From Bacteroidales bacterium (GTDB lineage Bacteria > Bacteroidota > Bacteroidia > Bacteroidales > WCHB1-69): a stretch of 54,109 nucleotides of DNA. Where the stretch lies: the NCBI GenBank assembly GCA_017964255.1, contig JAGCSI010000066.1, positions 1-54,109 of the forward strand, written 5' to 3'. Position numbers and translations under genes: made by a program. The notes under the pieces are model-generated. The model made no database searches. It was not told the origin of the DNA and worked only from the letters and a program-made list of their open reading frames with translations. This document shows, piece by piece, positions 38,901-45,841 of the stretch (position 1 is its first letter; each line of letters opens with the position of its first letter).

Positions 38901-39856
38901 GATTGGCAAGTACCAGCTACGTTCGGAACAACTCCCTCGCAAATAGGTGTAGGGTAGTTATAGCTGGTGACGTCTGCGTTAAAACCTGCAAGAGGATTAC
39001 TATTGATTGTTAGTGTTTTTAAACGGGTGTTGTAGATCAGTACGACATCGTCAAGCCATAGTTTATCTCCGCTTGTTCCTGTTCCTGCGCTTTCATTTGT
39101 AGAAAAAGTTGCTAAGATGTATGATGGTGTGGTGTTGTTACTTGTATAAATAAAAGGAATCTTTTGTAGTACCCAATTGTTCTGCGCACGAAAGTTCAAG
39201 GTGGCTTTCGCAACAACCTTTGCTTCATTGACAGCGTTGGTTGTATTTACTACTCCACCAGCACTATTTCCAGGGGCCGGGTCTTGATATATTGCTCTGA
39301 CTGGTGAGTCATTCCCTTCAGGCCTGCTGCCAGTGGCAATTGTGTTGTTGTGAAGGACAATGTTGATTCTGGCATTATGGTTATTATTGGAAATACTGGT
39401 CTTTGTCCAGATATAAACAGAATCGGGATAGGCTGTCATAGGTTGCTGATAATCACCGTTGGTGCTTGTATAAGTACAGTTTTCAGGGTCATCTGCAGTC
39501 ATTGAACCTGCATTGAATCTTCCGTTGGTTAGACCACCGTTTGCGGGTATTGTTGTAATCCAGAGATTGATGCCCACACAGGTTAGTTGGACACATCTGT
39601 TTCCACTTCCTCCTGGATTACCAGAGGCTTGTGCGATAAAGTTTTTGGCCGCTGTACCTTGTAATGAACCGGTACCACTATTTAAGGAATGCCATCCTGT
39701 TGGCGCTACACGTGCACTACTTCCAGAACCGGATTCATTGTACCATTGTTCAAAATTGTTGTTTTGCATTTGTTGTCCCACACCCAACTGTGCCCATGAT
39801 AGATTCAGCGCAGTTGTTGCGGTGAGCATGATAAATAAAAGTAAAACTTTCTTCAT
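26987..39856 (-). CDS. Giant modular secreted protein with type IX sorting tail (4289 residues)
   Basis: The protein of roughly 450 kDa has a signal peptide (cleavage after NLSWAQ, residue 23). A PCMD-like domain (about 25-280) opens NNNFEQWYN and contains APTGWHSLN and KLWLDDVVLIY; PCMD domains are suspected glycan-binding modules. A cadherin-like beta-sandwich linker follows (about 282-365). Next come about 16 Ig-like modules of 75-85 residues with the core pattern CGAG...CRWY, three two-cysteine modules, three more Ig-like modules and about 39 further two-cysteine modules of 55-70 residues. These read roughly IC...LPYTW...G.Y...T.NGCDSIVTLTLTVNP. The final about 75 residues are a type A sorting domain starting ITLFPNPTDNVF. 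An adhesive or matrix role is likely but not shown. The frame is intact throughout. A terminator follows, and a -7 box lies about 70 bp upstream. Confidence 0.95.
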   Translation of the reverse strand: MKKVLLLFIMLTATTALNLSWAQLGVGQQMQNNNFEQWYNESGSGSSARVAPTGWHSLNSGTGSLQGTAAKNFIAQASGNPGGSGNRCVQLTCVGINLWITTIPANGGLTNGRFNAGSMTADDPENCTYTSTNGDYQQPMTAYPDSVYIWTKTSISNNNHNARINIVLHNNTIATGSRPEGNDSPVRAIYQDPAPGNSAGGVVNTTNAVNEAKVVAKATLNFRAQNNWVLQKIPFIYTSNNTTPSYILATFSTNESAGTGTSGDKLWLDDVVLIYNTRLKTLTINSNPLAGFNADVTSYNYPTPICEGVVPNVAGTCQSAHASTQIMHNPTVAEPYTTIRVKHWGQESTVYKDYTIYYTIVSAPAAPSITSTPVCAPAAQNVTMTAYSEGATNYRWYTTESGSSYTEGSSFTIYSLLGTATYYVSALNSTGCESSRTPATAIVAANPNAPTAGSTTSVCSGGTGVFTATLPAGENLACRWYATNSSSEVLGTGTSLEVANLTQNTTRYAETYNTVTDCYSSRTAVTVNVNSLPAVPTNLAGGSHCGAGTVSLSATAAAGTVCQWFAAETGGSSLGSGNSFTTPSIASTTNYYVASYNESTGCSSARQMVTATINDNPAAPTAGNTAAVCPGEKGIFTATLPSGNNLQCRWYETSNSEAVLSTTTSLTVNNLTQNTSRFVSTYNTVTGCESGRTEVSVNVKALPNAPTLADNSRCGAGDITLNVVNAHNDYTYTWYDANSTQVGTGSSYTAENLANTSTYYVTATVEGCTGASASVTATIKTVPAAPTAQDVELCEAGTAILSVSNPVDGYTYNWYAAATGGNALANGSSFEANITTETSYYVDATVEGCTSAQRTAVTASVTGNPTAPTVPEVSRCGAGNVTLEVANANNAYIYKWYAAAEGGEAIHTGSSYTINNLQQDVTYFVSVVMGNCESNRTAATAHIKAIPVAPSLAGDSHCGPGDVTLNVLNVLNDVTYTWYNVNDEQVNIGAEYTIQNLASTTSYYVTATADGCTGASATVTATIHNIPALPAVTAGARCGAGEVSLSATAGENGNQVRWFATAEGGEAICTENNFTTPSIDATTSYYVASYNSNTQCIGARQEVLATINSIPAAPVAEDATLCGPGVATLTAIPAENCTCQWFNASSVEITNGVSADSKTLTTGNLSSNTTFYVRSINTTTGCNSDNTTVQVIIASVPGVPTAANVARCGAGAITLTATPNTANTCRWYNAESELVHEGTSFEIANLEETTTFTCKSYNNETGCESSNFRSVTATINPIPGVPTVNGNSPICGSGSIQLTGTPGTNATICRWINGNDTTTNNNFSTGNINQSTNYLVQSYNANTRCASDNITVSVVVNSLPAAPQTGNDSQCLGTPVTLTASTSEENIIFRWYASAQDNTILATGSEFHPMNLTVGENNFYAEAYNTLTQCTSANRSVATATMIDAPAIPNVADTAHCGPAAFTLSIINPQANTTYKWYAVAQGGEAVHVGTTFTTNELSSTTHYYVSAAVANYDCESGRKDVTVTINDIPANPTVSGNEAICAGQTLTVSASSDAAATNLVWSDGQISSEGSSFTTPVLSANTNYTVKAYNANTHCESEEVSFTIVVNQNPDAPEASPVTLCQNETAILSAVEESGNTCYWYDSEDATTSISSGDSYSPSLNVGNTTFYVSQRNDQTHCESPRTSVAATVYPTYAVNYPVTACDSFRWNNELFTESNNYERTLQTIHGCDSVVTLQLTINRSKVTNIDTTVCDVFVWNNQSYETSGNYQQSFTSAQNCDSTVNVHLTVKKSTVGSDHIYLCSNQIPYNYNNLYNVTGAGTFTIHTENATGCDSTITLTVTVNTRPAEAINLADAARCGAGDVSLTAHAGQNGTTCRWYASEDATEVLATGTQFTASNLSATTTYYVSSYNDYNGHPCESGRQAITATINTNPAEPTVADQVRCGDGSVEFTATIDENATTCRWYLTLNTTNISATSLTYTPNVSVNNGSTSFFVESYNENTGCKSSRKEVHAEAFAIPATPVLSAMSNCGPQQFSINAPDNGYYKWYDSETSTTVLDINNNTTPMVNSSRSYFISHAMDYTGISCESGKSELALTIYPVYEPQTLYDTLCQGETYTEYGLNETFNQAGPFDRVLNTVSSTDCDSLVTLKLYVKEIRSYSFDTTVCDSYSWNNETFSASENITRHFTSSIGCDSVVTVNLTVNKSVQTSFEATDCDKYTWNNETYYVSGDYVQHFNTVNGCDSMVTLHLTINHSVETEFSETACNSYTWNSEIYTTSGDHVQHFQTSKGCDSTVTLHLTINYSNTATLSDNVCAGTSYQANGFDTLFTTAGNYTLVRHDLNQAGCDSTTTLTLTVNPTYNRDVTLTICETALPYTWNDITYPVGTASGDYEHTYSTHTAAGCDSIVTLHLTISHQYVTPLTADICEGETYPFAGQILNQSGIYYDTLQATNLCDSIIKLTLTVHELHTTNLDASICLGETYNEYGFNETPATSGTFNYQQIVQTSFGCDSTINLTLTVNPVYNATEYDTICADELPYVWQTQQINQEGTYTANHQTIYGCDSIITLYLTVNPTYNLTENETICQNQLPYTWRDTVFAEGTVSGDYVFNRSTVNGCDSIVTLTLTVNPVYDLTESETICQNQLPYTWRDTIFAEGTISGEYVFNRSTVNGCDSIVTLTLTVNPSFSQSESAIICQNELPYTWRDTVFEEGTISGDYVFNRSTVNGCDSIVTLHLTVNPSYTQNESIIICQNDLPYTWRDTVFEVGTISGNYVFNRSTVNGCDSIVTLNLTVNQTKHTDLYAEICEGDVYEYNNRPYDVQNDYNFTFQTSLGCDSTVTLHLTVNPVYNIDTNINICQGLLPYTFADTVFYGSGRKDILLHTQHGCDSIYHVNLTVTPFITSSRTVAICDNELPYDFEDSTFYQAGIYEVTVSHNDGCNEIITLTLNVNPTYNDTLEATVCDRFVWNNEIYTESGIYTQYFRTNKDCDSTVTYNLTVNHSQDTLLTPVICQGESYTENGFNQNPENAGMVYDTLHLQCVGTGCDSTVYLELTVNPSYNLTETETICQNELPYTWRDTVFAVGTTSGEYVFNRSTVNGCDSTVTLTLTVNPVYNQTENEVICASELPYTWRDTVFAEGTISGEYVFNRNTVNGCDSIVTLTLTVNPVYNQTENEVICASELPYTWRDTVFAEGTISGEYVFNRSTVNGCDSTVTLNLTVNPVYDQTESEVICANELPFTWRDTVFAEGTVSGEYVFSRSTVNGCDSTVTLTLTVNPTYNQSESATICQNELPYTWRDTVFAEGTVSGDYVFNRNTVDGCDSTVTLTLTVNPSYTQSENETICQVELPYTWRDTVFAEGTVSGDYVFNRSTVNGCDSTVTLHLTVNPNNEYYDTPVSFCEGGSYTWNNQVITESGLYTDTVSNDFGCYDVYKVVVTVNPIYSFTEYDTVCANELPIVWQGRSIEQGGTHTADYHTGNGCDSIYTLVLTVNPTYFIPETATVCDNEEYVWEGHEVEIGIQSAGSYTIWDSLQTINGCDSVYQLTLTVTPTYNFEPETATVCDNEEYVWEGHDVEIGILQAGTYTIYDSLNTAIYGCDSIHTLMLTVTPTYNFQAETATVCDNEEYVWEGHNVEIGILPAGTYTIYDSMKTSTYECDSVHTLILTITPTYNFQTETATVCDNEEYVWEGHEVEIGILPAGTYTIYDSLKTTTYECDSVHTLILTVTPTYNFEPETATVCDNEEFVWEGHNVQIGILPAGSYTIHDSLSTAIYGCDSVHTLMLTVTPTYNFQSETDTVCDNEEYVWEGHNVEIGLLPAGTYTIYDSLKTTTYECDSIYTLVLTVNPTQHSVETASACSNEAVYSWHNRDITATGIYFDTLSTTLGCDSVCELHFTLLEPTSATFADTTCANAPYQEYGFEVTPTLSGDTTLVRVTENAAGCDSTITVNLYVKPLATFAFDTIVCGAFQWNNQWYMESGSYQQSFPAANGCDSIVTMNLIIDTPSYDTIEVVACESYEWDGTTYTQSGVFSKVYPQEVGCDSIAVMILTINHVTEVTLYDTTCQAHRYQEYGFDTLCMEFGTFTLQRIDENQAGCDSIINLVLTVHRGYLFVDSTSTCDNSNFVWHGIHCDTTGIYYKNYETIYGCDSVYILFLTVYPSYEVEVSDTAIAGTPYHNHGLNFTPQTPGTLNIDVPRTTVDGCDSTIHVTLVVIDGSGVDMHYLDKHITLFPNPTDNVFTVSSSIDIIRELTIYDNNGRAVWHQNINDYSGQVNVENLTPGIYFVRMMTPDNIVTKKLIVR
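28345..29400 (-). repeat. Six tandem 'VWEGHxVEIGI' modules, period about 177 bp
   Basis: Six consecutive modules share ETATVCDNEEYVWEGH and an AGTYTIYDSL segment with few changes. The DNA copies are also very similar, with phrases such as TGGCCTTCCCAAACATA recurring about every 177 bp. This points to recent duplication or gene conversion. Confidence 0.85.
29720..30715 (-). repeat. Six tandem 'PYTWRDTVFAEGT' modules, period 165 bp
   Basis: Six consecutive 55-residue modules have near-identical protein and DNA sequence. The phrase CAGTGTCACGCCA starts at 30307, 30472 and 30637, exactly 165 bp apart. Two adjacent copies differ at only three residues over 55. Confidence 0.9.
31485..32150 (-). 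repeat. Four tandem 'PYTWRDTVF' modules, second copy of the array
   Basis: Four modules of the same subtype as the block at 29.7-30.7 kb, separated from it by five diverged modules. They carry VFNRSTVNGCDSIVTL in every copy. The split arrangement suggests a block duplication followed by divergence of the modules between. Confidence 0.85.
34800..38780 (-). repeat. Array of about 16 Ig-like modules inside the giant gene
   Basis: Each module of about 75-85 residues begins PxAPT, has a first cysteine in a C-G-A-G motif, a tryptophan in a (C/Y)RWY motif and then TxYYVxxxN..CxS. They are moderately diverged, so this array is older than the two-cysteine arrays. Three more modules of the same kind occur at about 33565-34335. 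Confidence 0.85.
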
Positions 39857-39927
39857 AATATTATTGTTTTTATTGTTTTTGTCTTGTTTTATATGTTTTT
39901 GTTTTTTCAGTTCTCAAAAAAAAGTTT

Positions 39928-39936
39928 GCAAAAATA
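39928..39936 (-). promoter_or_regulatory. -7 box for the giant gene
   Basis: On the minus strand the sequence reads TATTTTTGC, a full match to TAnnTTTGC, about 70 bp before the start codon. No good TTTG -33 element lies at the usual distance. Further upstream is a perfect palindrome GTTAATATTAAC at 40022-40033 that could bind a regulator. Confidence 0.55.
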
Positions 39937-39949
39937 CACCTTTTCCCCC

Positions 39950-40141
39950 GAATAAAGGTAATTTTGATTTGTTAAATCATTTAATTATCTTGCTTATAGC
40001 TGTTTAAAAATGTTAATAAAAGTTAATATTAACAATAATAGTTTTGGGATGTTGATAAAGCTGTGTTCGGTTAGGGGAAGGGGATTATTCCTATAAATTG
40101 CTAATTTACGAATTGACTAATTTGCCAATTGAAAAATTTTG
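39950..40141. other. AT-rich divergent intergenic region
   Basis: The 306-bp gap (39857-40162) between the giant gene and the next plus-strand gene has no reading frame. It holds the giant gene's -7 box, a 12-bp palindrome (40022-40033), and AATTGCTAATTTAC/GAATTGACTAATTTGCCAATTG units (40097-40130) related to the AT-rich repeats elsewhere in the window. The plus-strand promoter follows. Confidence 0.6.
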
Positions 40142-40150
40142 TATTTTTGC
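40121..40150 (+). promoter_or_regulatory. Promoter of the beta-barrel/panB/mfd cluster
   Basis: TTTG (40121-40124) is followed after 17 bp by TATTTTTGC (40142-40150), a strong -7 match with slightly short spacing. It lies 13 bp before the start codon, so the leader is very short. The -33 element lies within an AT-rich repeat unit. Confidence 0.6.
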
Positions 40151-40162
40151 AGATTCTAATGT

Positions 40163-40921
40163 ATGGATATGAAAAGGAAATTAATAGTCCTCTTTTTGGT
40201 GGTGGCAACGTGTTTCTCCGCGTTTGCACAGGAAAGTCAGGATACAGTCGCTCAGAAAAAAAACAATAAAGTGAAGGAGACGACGGAAAAGGAGCACAAT
40301 CCTAAAGGAGAAGAGAAACCCGAGATTGTGCGTGACCGTCTGAATATTGACATCTATCATTCTTTCTGGATGGGTATGCCAGAGGGCGTGAAATACATGA
40401 AATTTGACCCGGGCTTTTCTGTGTCTGCCCTCTGGGATTTCAAACTGCCGAATAACAGTCCGGTTTCTTTCGGTGTGGGACTCGGCTTCTCCTATTTCTC
40501 CCAGTTTACCAATGCTTTGCTGAAAGTCAGCGACGGCTGGGTGATGAAATATCATGTCATAGATGGTGGTATCAAGTATAAATTGAATAGAATCAATTAT
40601 ATGAATTGTAACCTGCCTATCGAATTCAGATACCGTCATAAAAAAAGCGGTTTCAAGTTTTCGGTCGGTGTCCGTGTGGGGTTGATTGCTGAGGTGTCGC
40701 AAAACTATAAGGGCGCAGATCCTGAAGGCGGTTCAATGAATAGATGGTACAAAACCCGTGAGATTTATAATACACAGAAAATCAGTGTGGAAGCCTATAC
40801 CCGTATTGGCTGGAAAGCTTTCGCCGTTTTCTATGGCGTGCATCTCACCAAGCTGTTCAACGAAGGCACGGGGCCGGCTGAGTTCCCTATGTCACTGGGT
40901 ATCTCCATCAGTCCATTTTAA
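40163..40921 (+). CDS. Predicted outer membrane beta-barrel protein
   Basis: The 252-residue protein has a signal peptide (cleavage after AFAQ, about residue 23) and a charged Lys/Glu-rich linker (about 30-58). The rest is a beta-barrel with alternating strands, such as SFGVGLGFSYFSQF, FKFSVGVRVGLIAEV and AFAVFYGVHLTKLF. The C-terminus FPMSLGISISPF ends in phenylalanine, as expected for barrel insertion. It belongs to the broad PorT-like/OMP_b-brl group, and no specific function is seen. A second methionine two codons in is an alternative start. It is followed by panB after 60 bp. Confidence 0.78.
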   Translation: MDMKRKLIVLFLVVATCFSAFAQESQDTVAQKKNNKVKETTEKEHNPKGEEKPEIVRDRLNIDIYHSFWMGMPEGVKYMKFDPGFSVSALWDFKLPNNSPVSFGVGLGFSYFSQFTNALLKVSDGWVMKYHVIDGGIKYKLNRINYMNCNLPIEFRYRHKKSGFKFSVGVRVGLIAEVSQNYKGADPEGGSMNRWYKTREIYNTQKISVEAYTRIGWKAFAVFYGVHLTKLFNEGTGPAEFPMSLGISISPF

Positions 40922-40981
40922 GCTTTTTTAAGCGCATTCAATTCAGTTCACGATATTGATTTAACCAATTTTAAGATTGTT

Positions 40982-41803
40982 ATGTCAGCGTATCTTTATA
41001 GCGATGTGAATAAGGTAACCACCAATATTTTGCAGCGTATGCGCAATGAGGGGGAGAAAATCGCCATGCTTACCGCCTACGACTATTCCACAGCGAAGCT
41101 GTTGGATATGGCTAAAATTGATGTGATTCTGGTGGGTGATTCCGCTGCCAATGTGATGGCTGGCTATACCACAACCTTGCCTATCACCCTCGACAATATG
41201 ATTTATCATGCCTCTTCTGTGGTTCGCGCTGTCTCGCGCGCCTTGGTGGTGGTGGACATGCCTTTTGGTACCTATCAGGGCAACTCCATAGAAGCCTTGC
41301 ATTCTGCTATCCGCATTATGAAGGAGTCAGGCGCCGATGCGGTGAAAATAGAGGGCGGTGTGGAAATCACCGAGTCTATCGACCGTATCCTGACCGCTGG
41401 CATTCCCGTGATGGGACATCTGGGACTTACTCCTCAGTCAATCAACAAGTTCGGCACCTATTCGGTGAGAGCCACCGAGGAGAAAGAGGCTGAAAAATTG
41501 ATTGCCGATGCCAAAGTGTTGGAAGAACACGGCTGCTTCGCCATCGTGCTGGAGAAGATTCCCGCAGATTTGGCTAAACGTGTCACCGAAAGCGTTTCTA
41601 TCCCGACCATCGGTATCGGTGCAGGTTCCGCCACTTCGGGACAGGTGCTGGTGTTCCACGACATGATGGGCATCACCCAGCAGTTCTCTCCGCGTTTCCT
41701 GCGCCGTTATCATTCTCTGAGTGAAGAGATTATCAATGCTGTCTCCCATTATATCAGTGATGTAAAAGCCGTGGATTTCCCGAATGAGAAAGAACAGTAT
41801 TAG
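40982..41803 (+). CDS. panB: 3-methyl-2-oxobutanoate hydroxymethyltransferase PanB
   Basis: This 273-residue cytoplasmic enzyme is the first of the pantothenate branch. It transfers a hydroxymethyl group from 5,10-methylenetetrahydrofolate to alpha-ketoisovalerate. Family segments are all present: [13 protein letters not shown], the metal-binding Asp53 in [45 protein letters not shown] with the catalytic glutamate, and IGIGAG. Length is normal. Together with coaBC near 25 kb it feeds coenzyme A synthesis. Its last 20 bp overlap the start of the pseudouridine synthase gene. Confidence 0.97.
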   Translation: MSAYLYSDVNKVTTNILQRMRNEGEKIAMLTAYDYSTAKLLDMAKIDVILVGDSAANVMAGYTTTLPITLDNMIYHASSVVRAVSRALVVVDMPFGTYQGNSIEALHSAIRIMKESGADAVKIEGGVEITESIDRILTAGIPVMGHLGLTPQSINKFGTYSVRATEEKEAEKLIADAKVLEEHGCFAIVLEKIPADLAKRVTESVSIPTIGIGAGSATSGQVLVFHDMMGITQQFSPRFLRRYHSLSEEIINAVSHYISDVKAVDFPNEKEQY

Positions 41804-42464
41804 CGAGCGGATTCTTTACGAGGACAATCATCTGATTATTGTCGATAAACTGCCCGGCGAAATTGTCCAGGGAGACAAGACCGGCGACGAGCCCTTGCTG
41901 GAGGCGGTTCGCGACTATCTTAAAGTGACTTACAACAAACCCGGCAATGTGTTTTGCGGCTTGGTGCATCGTATCGACCGACCCGTCGGTGGGGCAGTTA
42001 TTTACGCCAAAACCTCCAAGGCCCTTGCCCGCATGAACGAGTTGGTGAAGAACCATCTGATACGTAAGATTTACTGGGCTTTGGTGGAAGGCTGCCCCGA
42101 ACAGGAAGAGGCGGTCTTGACCAATTATCTTCGGAAAAATGAGAAACTGAACAAGAGTTTCTGCGTGGATGAGCATGCCGAGGGCGCCCGCAAGGCAGTT
42201 CTGTCTTATAAGATTATTGAAAAATATAATAGATACTCGCTATTGGAAGTGGAATTGCAGACGGGCCGGCATCATCAGATCAGAGTTCAGTTGGCTGCCA
42301 TGGGACACTGCATCAAGGGTGACCTGAAATATGGCGCGAAACGCTCCAATCCCGATGGCTCCATTAGTTTGCAAGCCCATAGACTGATATTTGAACATCC
42401 CGTTTCACATCTTCCCATCGATGTGACGGCGGGTGAATTGACTAAACCAAAACTGACCGAATGA
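41784..42464 (+). CDS. RluA-family RNA pseudouridine synthase
   Basis: The 226-residue enzyme is of the RluA family, which isomerises uridine in rRNA or tRNA. The catalytic Asp65 lies in the signature [41 protein letters not shown] and [11 protein letters not shown] are further family segments. There is no N-terminal S4 domain, so it belongs to the short RluA/TruC-like subgroup and the exact target base cannot be given. The gene overlaps panB by 20 bp and mfd by 4 bp (ATGA), so it is translationally coupled to both. Confidence 0.92.
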   Translation: MRKNSISERILYEDNHLIIVDKLPGEIVQGDKTGDEPLLEAVRDYLKVTYNKPGNVFCGLVHRIDRPVGGAVIYAKTSKALARMNELVKNHLIRKIYWALVEGCPEQEEAVLTNYLRKNEKLNKSFCVDEHAEGARKAVLSYKIIEKYNRYSLLEVELQTGRHHQIRVQLAAMGHCIKGDLKYGAKRSNPDGSISLQAHRLIFEHPVSHLPIDVTAGELTKPKLTE

Positions 42465-45400
42465 CCCCCGACGAACTGATCCAGGCCTTTTGTCCCCAAC
42501 AGAAAGAGCAGATTGCCGCAACGCTGTTGCAGCCGTCTGGCGAGAAGAGGAATATTGCGCTGGAAGGTCTGAATGAAACCTCTTTGGCTTTACTGACTGC
42601 CCCTTTGTTTACCGAATTGCATCAGCATCAGCTATTTGTGTTTCCCGAAAGGGAATCCGCCGCTTTCTTCTATCACGATTTGGAGTTCTTGCTGCATGAT
42701 CAGGATAAGGCATTGCAAGATAAGAAAATACATTATCTTCCTGCTTCTTACCGTCGTGCGTCCAAGTACGAGGAGGTGGATAATGCCAATGTGAAACTGC
42801 GGTCGGAGATCGTTAATAAACTCACTCAGGACGAGGGGCATTATATTATTGTATCCTATCCCGAAGCCCTGTCGGAGAAAATTCTGTCCAAGAAATATAT
42901 CAAAAGCAATTCATTTACAGTCACAAAAGGAGAGATTCTGCCGATAGAGACTTTCCTGGACTTTTTGTTTGAATACGGATACAAACAAGAGGAGTTTGTC
43001 TTTGAACCTGGCCAGTTTGCATGGCGTGGTGGTATCTTCGATGTCTATTCTTTTTCCGAGGAATTCCCTTACCGTATAGAGTTGGAAGGCGAACAGGTTG
43101 ATTCTATCCGCCAGTTTGATACCAATACACAATTGTCTGTAAAAGAGACGGATAAATTGCATATCATGCCGTATCTATCCTCCATAGAGGTGGTGGAAGA
43201 GCGTGTTTCCATGATGGAGTTCCTGGGTAAGGATACCATCTGCTGGCTGAAAAATATCCGGGATATCCGCAGTCAGCTGAATGCCAATTTCCACAAAATG
43301 GAGGAGGAGTTTGTGGCCGATGACGGCAAAACGACTTCCTTGAATCCTACCGATTTTTACATTGATGGAGATACCCTCTGTCAGGAACTGGATCGGTATA
43401 GCTGTGCGGAAATCAATGGTAACACGCTGGATAATATTGTTTTGGATATTAAATTCGATATCAAACCCCAGAATACCTTTGGCAAGAATTTCGATTTGCT
43501 GCTGGATGAGTGGATATCGAATTTGGAGCATGGCTACCAAACCCTTTTCCTGTCGGAGAATGAAAACCAACTGGGTCGTGTGGAAATGATTATGCACGAG
43601 CTGTTGGACAAGTATAATGCGGCCAAGAAAACCGAATATACGATAGGCCAGCTATATACACCCTGCGATTTTGTTTTGCATGAGGGTTTTACGGACACCC
43701 ATTCCGGCCTTTGTGTATATACAGATCATCAGTTCTTTGAGAAATACCATCGTTTCTCCATCCGCGACCGTTATAAGAAAAGTGAGCAGTTCACACTGAA
43801 GGAAATTTATGACCTGCAACCCGGTGATTATGTGGTACATATCGACCACGGTATCGGCATATATGAGGGCCTGCAGAAGATGGAGGTGAACGGCAAGGAG
43901 CAGGAGGTCATCAAGCTGTCGTATAAGGATGGCGACCTGCTTTATATCAGCATCCACTCGCTGCACAAAATCAGCAAGTATGTAGGAAAAGATGGAATGG
44001 CACCTAAGCTGCATCGCTTGGGGTCCGGCACCTGGGACCGGGTGAAAGAACGCACCAAGAAGCGGGTGAAGGAGTTGGCCATCGACCTGATTCAGCTGTA
44101 TGCCAAGCGAAAAGCCAAAGACGGTTTCGCTTTCTCTCCCGACAGCTACTTGCAGAACGAATTGGAGGCTTCGTTCATTTACGAGGATACCCCCGATCAG
44201 GTGAAGTCGCTGAACGAGGTGAAAAACGATATGGAAAGTCAGCATCCTATGGACCGCCTCATTTGCGGCGATGTGGGCTTTGGTAAGACTGAAATCGCCA
44301 TCCGTGCGGCGTTCAAGGCGGTGGCGGATAGCAAGCAGGTGGCGGTGCTCGTGCCTACCACAGTACTGGCTTTGCAGCATTACACTACCTTCTCCGAGCG
44401 TTTGTCCAACATGCCTTGCACGGTGGAGTATGTCAACCGTTTCAAGACTGCCAAACAAATCAAGGAAACCCTGAAAAAACTGAAGGAAGGCAGTATCGAC
44501 ATCATCATCGGTACCCACCGTTTGCTCAGCAAAGATGTGGAGTTCAAGGACTTGGGTTTGCTGGTGATTGACGAGGAACAGAAGTTTGGCGTGGCCGCCA
44601 AAGAGAAGTTGCGCGAAATCAAATACGATGTGGATACGCTGACCATGTCGGCTACGCCTATCCCGCGTACCTTGCAGTTCTCGCTGATGGGTGCCCGTGA
44701 CATTTCGGTTATCACTACCCCTCCTCCCAACCGTTATCCCATCCAGACCGAGGTGCATCTTTTTGATGAAGAGCTGATTAGGGATGCGGTTTCCTACGAG
44801 ATAAGTCGTGGGGGACAAGTGTTCTTTGTGCACAACAAAATTCAGAATATCTACGAGGTGGCGGGTTTGGTGCAGCGTTTGGTACCTGATGCCCGTATTG
44901 CCGTGGGTCATGGACAGATGGATGGTACTCAGCTGGAGGAAATCATGCTGAAGTTCCTGGCAGGCGACTACGATGTGCTGGTATCGACCACTATTGTGGA
45001 GTCGGGCTTGGATGTGACCAACGCCAACACCATGATTATCAATGATGCGCAGAACTTTGCCCTCAATGTGCTGCATCAGCTGAGGGGCAGGGTGGGGCGT
45101 AACAACAAGAAGGCCTTCTGCTATATGCTGGTTCGTTCTTTCGAAGACTTGAACGAGCAAGCTCGCAAGCGTTTACAGGCCATCGAGGACTTTTCAGACA
45201 TCGGTAGCGGCTTGCAGATTGCCATGCGCGACCTGGATATCCGTGGCGCCGGTGACATTCTGGGGGCTGACCAGAGCGGTTTTATCAGCGAAATCGGTTT
45301 CGAGATGTACCAAAAGATTCTGAATGAGGCCATTCTGGAGTTGCACGATGTGGACCACCTGGAACTGGAGATGGCCGACAATTCGGCTTTGCTGCTGCGT

Positions 45401-45841
45401 GACTGCCTCTTGGAGACCGATGTGCGTGCCATGTTGCCTACAGACTATGTGAGCAGTGTGAGCGAGCGTATGAGTCTGTACAAGGAGTTGCAGAACATGA
45501 AGAAAGAGGAAGAGGTGGAGGCGTTCCGTATGAAACTGGCGGACATGTTTGGTCCCTTGCCGGAAGAGGCGCAGGAGTTGCTGCGCACCATTCCCTTGCG
45601 GCGTAAGGGTGCGGAGATGCATCTGGAAAAAATCTCTTTGAAAAACAACAAGTTGATGGCCTATTTTGCCCCGTCTATCAACTCTCCGTTCTATGAGTCT
45701 GAATTATTCACGCGGGTGCTCACTTTCATGCAGAAAAACCATCCCAAAGTGCAGATTCAGGAGCACAACCAAAAGGCGGTGCTTACCATTCACGGTGTCC
45801 CTACTGTCAAGTCCGCCGTGCACTGGCTGAACCAAATTTAA
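42461..45841 (+). CDS. mfd: Transcription-repair coupling factor Mfd
   Basis: This 1126-residue translocase removes stalled RNA polymerase and recruits nucleotide excision repair. The N-terminal UvrB-like part (about 1-330) is followed by the RNA polymerase interaction (CarD-like) domain starting YDLQPGDYVVHIDHGIGIYEG (about 450). The helicase core has Walker A GDVGFGKTE (about 600-608), the DEEQ box in VIDEEQKFG (about 700), ATPIPRTLQFS, and the TRG motif region SGLDVTNANT. The C-terminal TRCF domain follows. Length is normal. The TAA stop overlaps the first bases of an AT-rich repeat. Expression is likely joined to panB and the pseudouridine synthase. Confidence 0.97.
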   Translation: MTPDELIQAFCPQQKEQIAATLLQPSGEKRNIALEGLNETSLALLTAPLFTELHQHQLFVFPERESAAFFYHDLEFLLHDQDKALQDKKIHYLPASYRRASKYEEVDNANVKLRSEIVNKLTQDEGHYIIVSYPEALSEKILSKKYIKSNSFTVTKGEILPIETFLDFLFEYGYKQEEFVFEPGQFAWRGGIFDVYSFSEEFPYRIELEGEQVDSIRQFDTNTQLSVKETDKLHIMPYLSSIEVVEERVSMMEFLGKDTICWLKNIRDIRSQLNANFHKMEEEFVADDGKTTSLNPTDFYIDGDTLCQELDRYSCAEINGNTLDNIVLDIKFDIKPQNTFGKNFDLLLDEWISNLEHGYQTLFLSENENQLGRVEMIMHELLDKYNAAKKTEYTIGQLYTPCDFVLHEGFTDTHSGLCVYTDHQFFEKYHRFSIRDRYKKSEQFTLKEIYDLQPGDYVVHIDHGIGIYEGLQKMEVNGKEQEVIKLSYKDGDLLYISIHSLHKISKYVGKDGMAPKLHRLGSGTWDRVKERTKKRVKELAIDLIQLYAKRKAKDGFAFSPDSYLQNELEASFIYEDTPDQVKSLNEVKNDMESQHPMDRLICGDVGFGKTEIAIRAAFKAVADSKQVAVLVPTTVLALQHYTTFSERLSNMPCTVEYVNRFKTAKQIKETLKKLKEGSIDIIIGTHRLLSKDVEFKDLGLLVIDEEQKFGVAAKEKLREIKYDVDTLTMSATPIPRTLQFSLMGARDISVITTPPPNRYPIQTEVHLFDEELIRDAVSYEISRGGQVFFVHNKIQNIYEVAGLVQRLVPDARIAVGHGQMDGTQLEEIMLKFLAGDYDVLVSTTIVESGLDVTNANTMIINDAQNFALNVLHQLRGRVGRNNKKAFCYMLVRSFEDLNEQARKRLQAIEDFSDIGSGLQIAMRDLDIRGAGDILGADQSGFISEIGFEMYQKILNEAILELHDVDHLELEMADNSALLLRDCLLETDVRAMLPTDYVSSVSERMSLYKELQNMKKEEEVEAFRMKLADMFGPLPEEAQELLRTIPLRRKGAEMHLEKISLKNNKLMAYFAPSINSPFYESELFTRVLTFMQKNHPKVQIQEHNQKAVLTIHGVPTVKSAVHWLNQI

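Noticed and set aside
28286..39100. Long plus-strand open frames across the giant gene, several over 200 codons
   Set aside because: They are the mirror of the repeat modules: the same repeating codons leave the opposite strand free of stops. The translations are Val/Gly/Asp-rich with periodic repeats and no domain, start context or promoter.
43652..45160. A 502-codon minus-strand open frame opposite mfd
   Set aside because: It is antisense to the helicase core of mfd, rich in His, Gln and Leu, and has no start context or domain.
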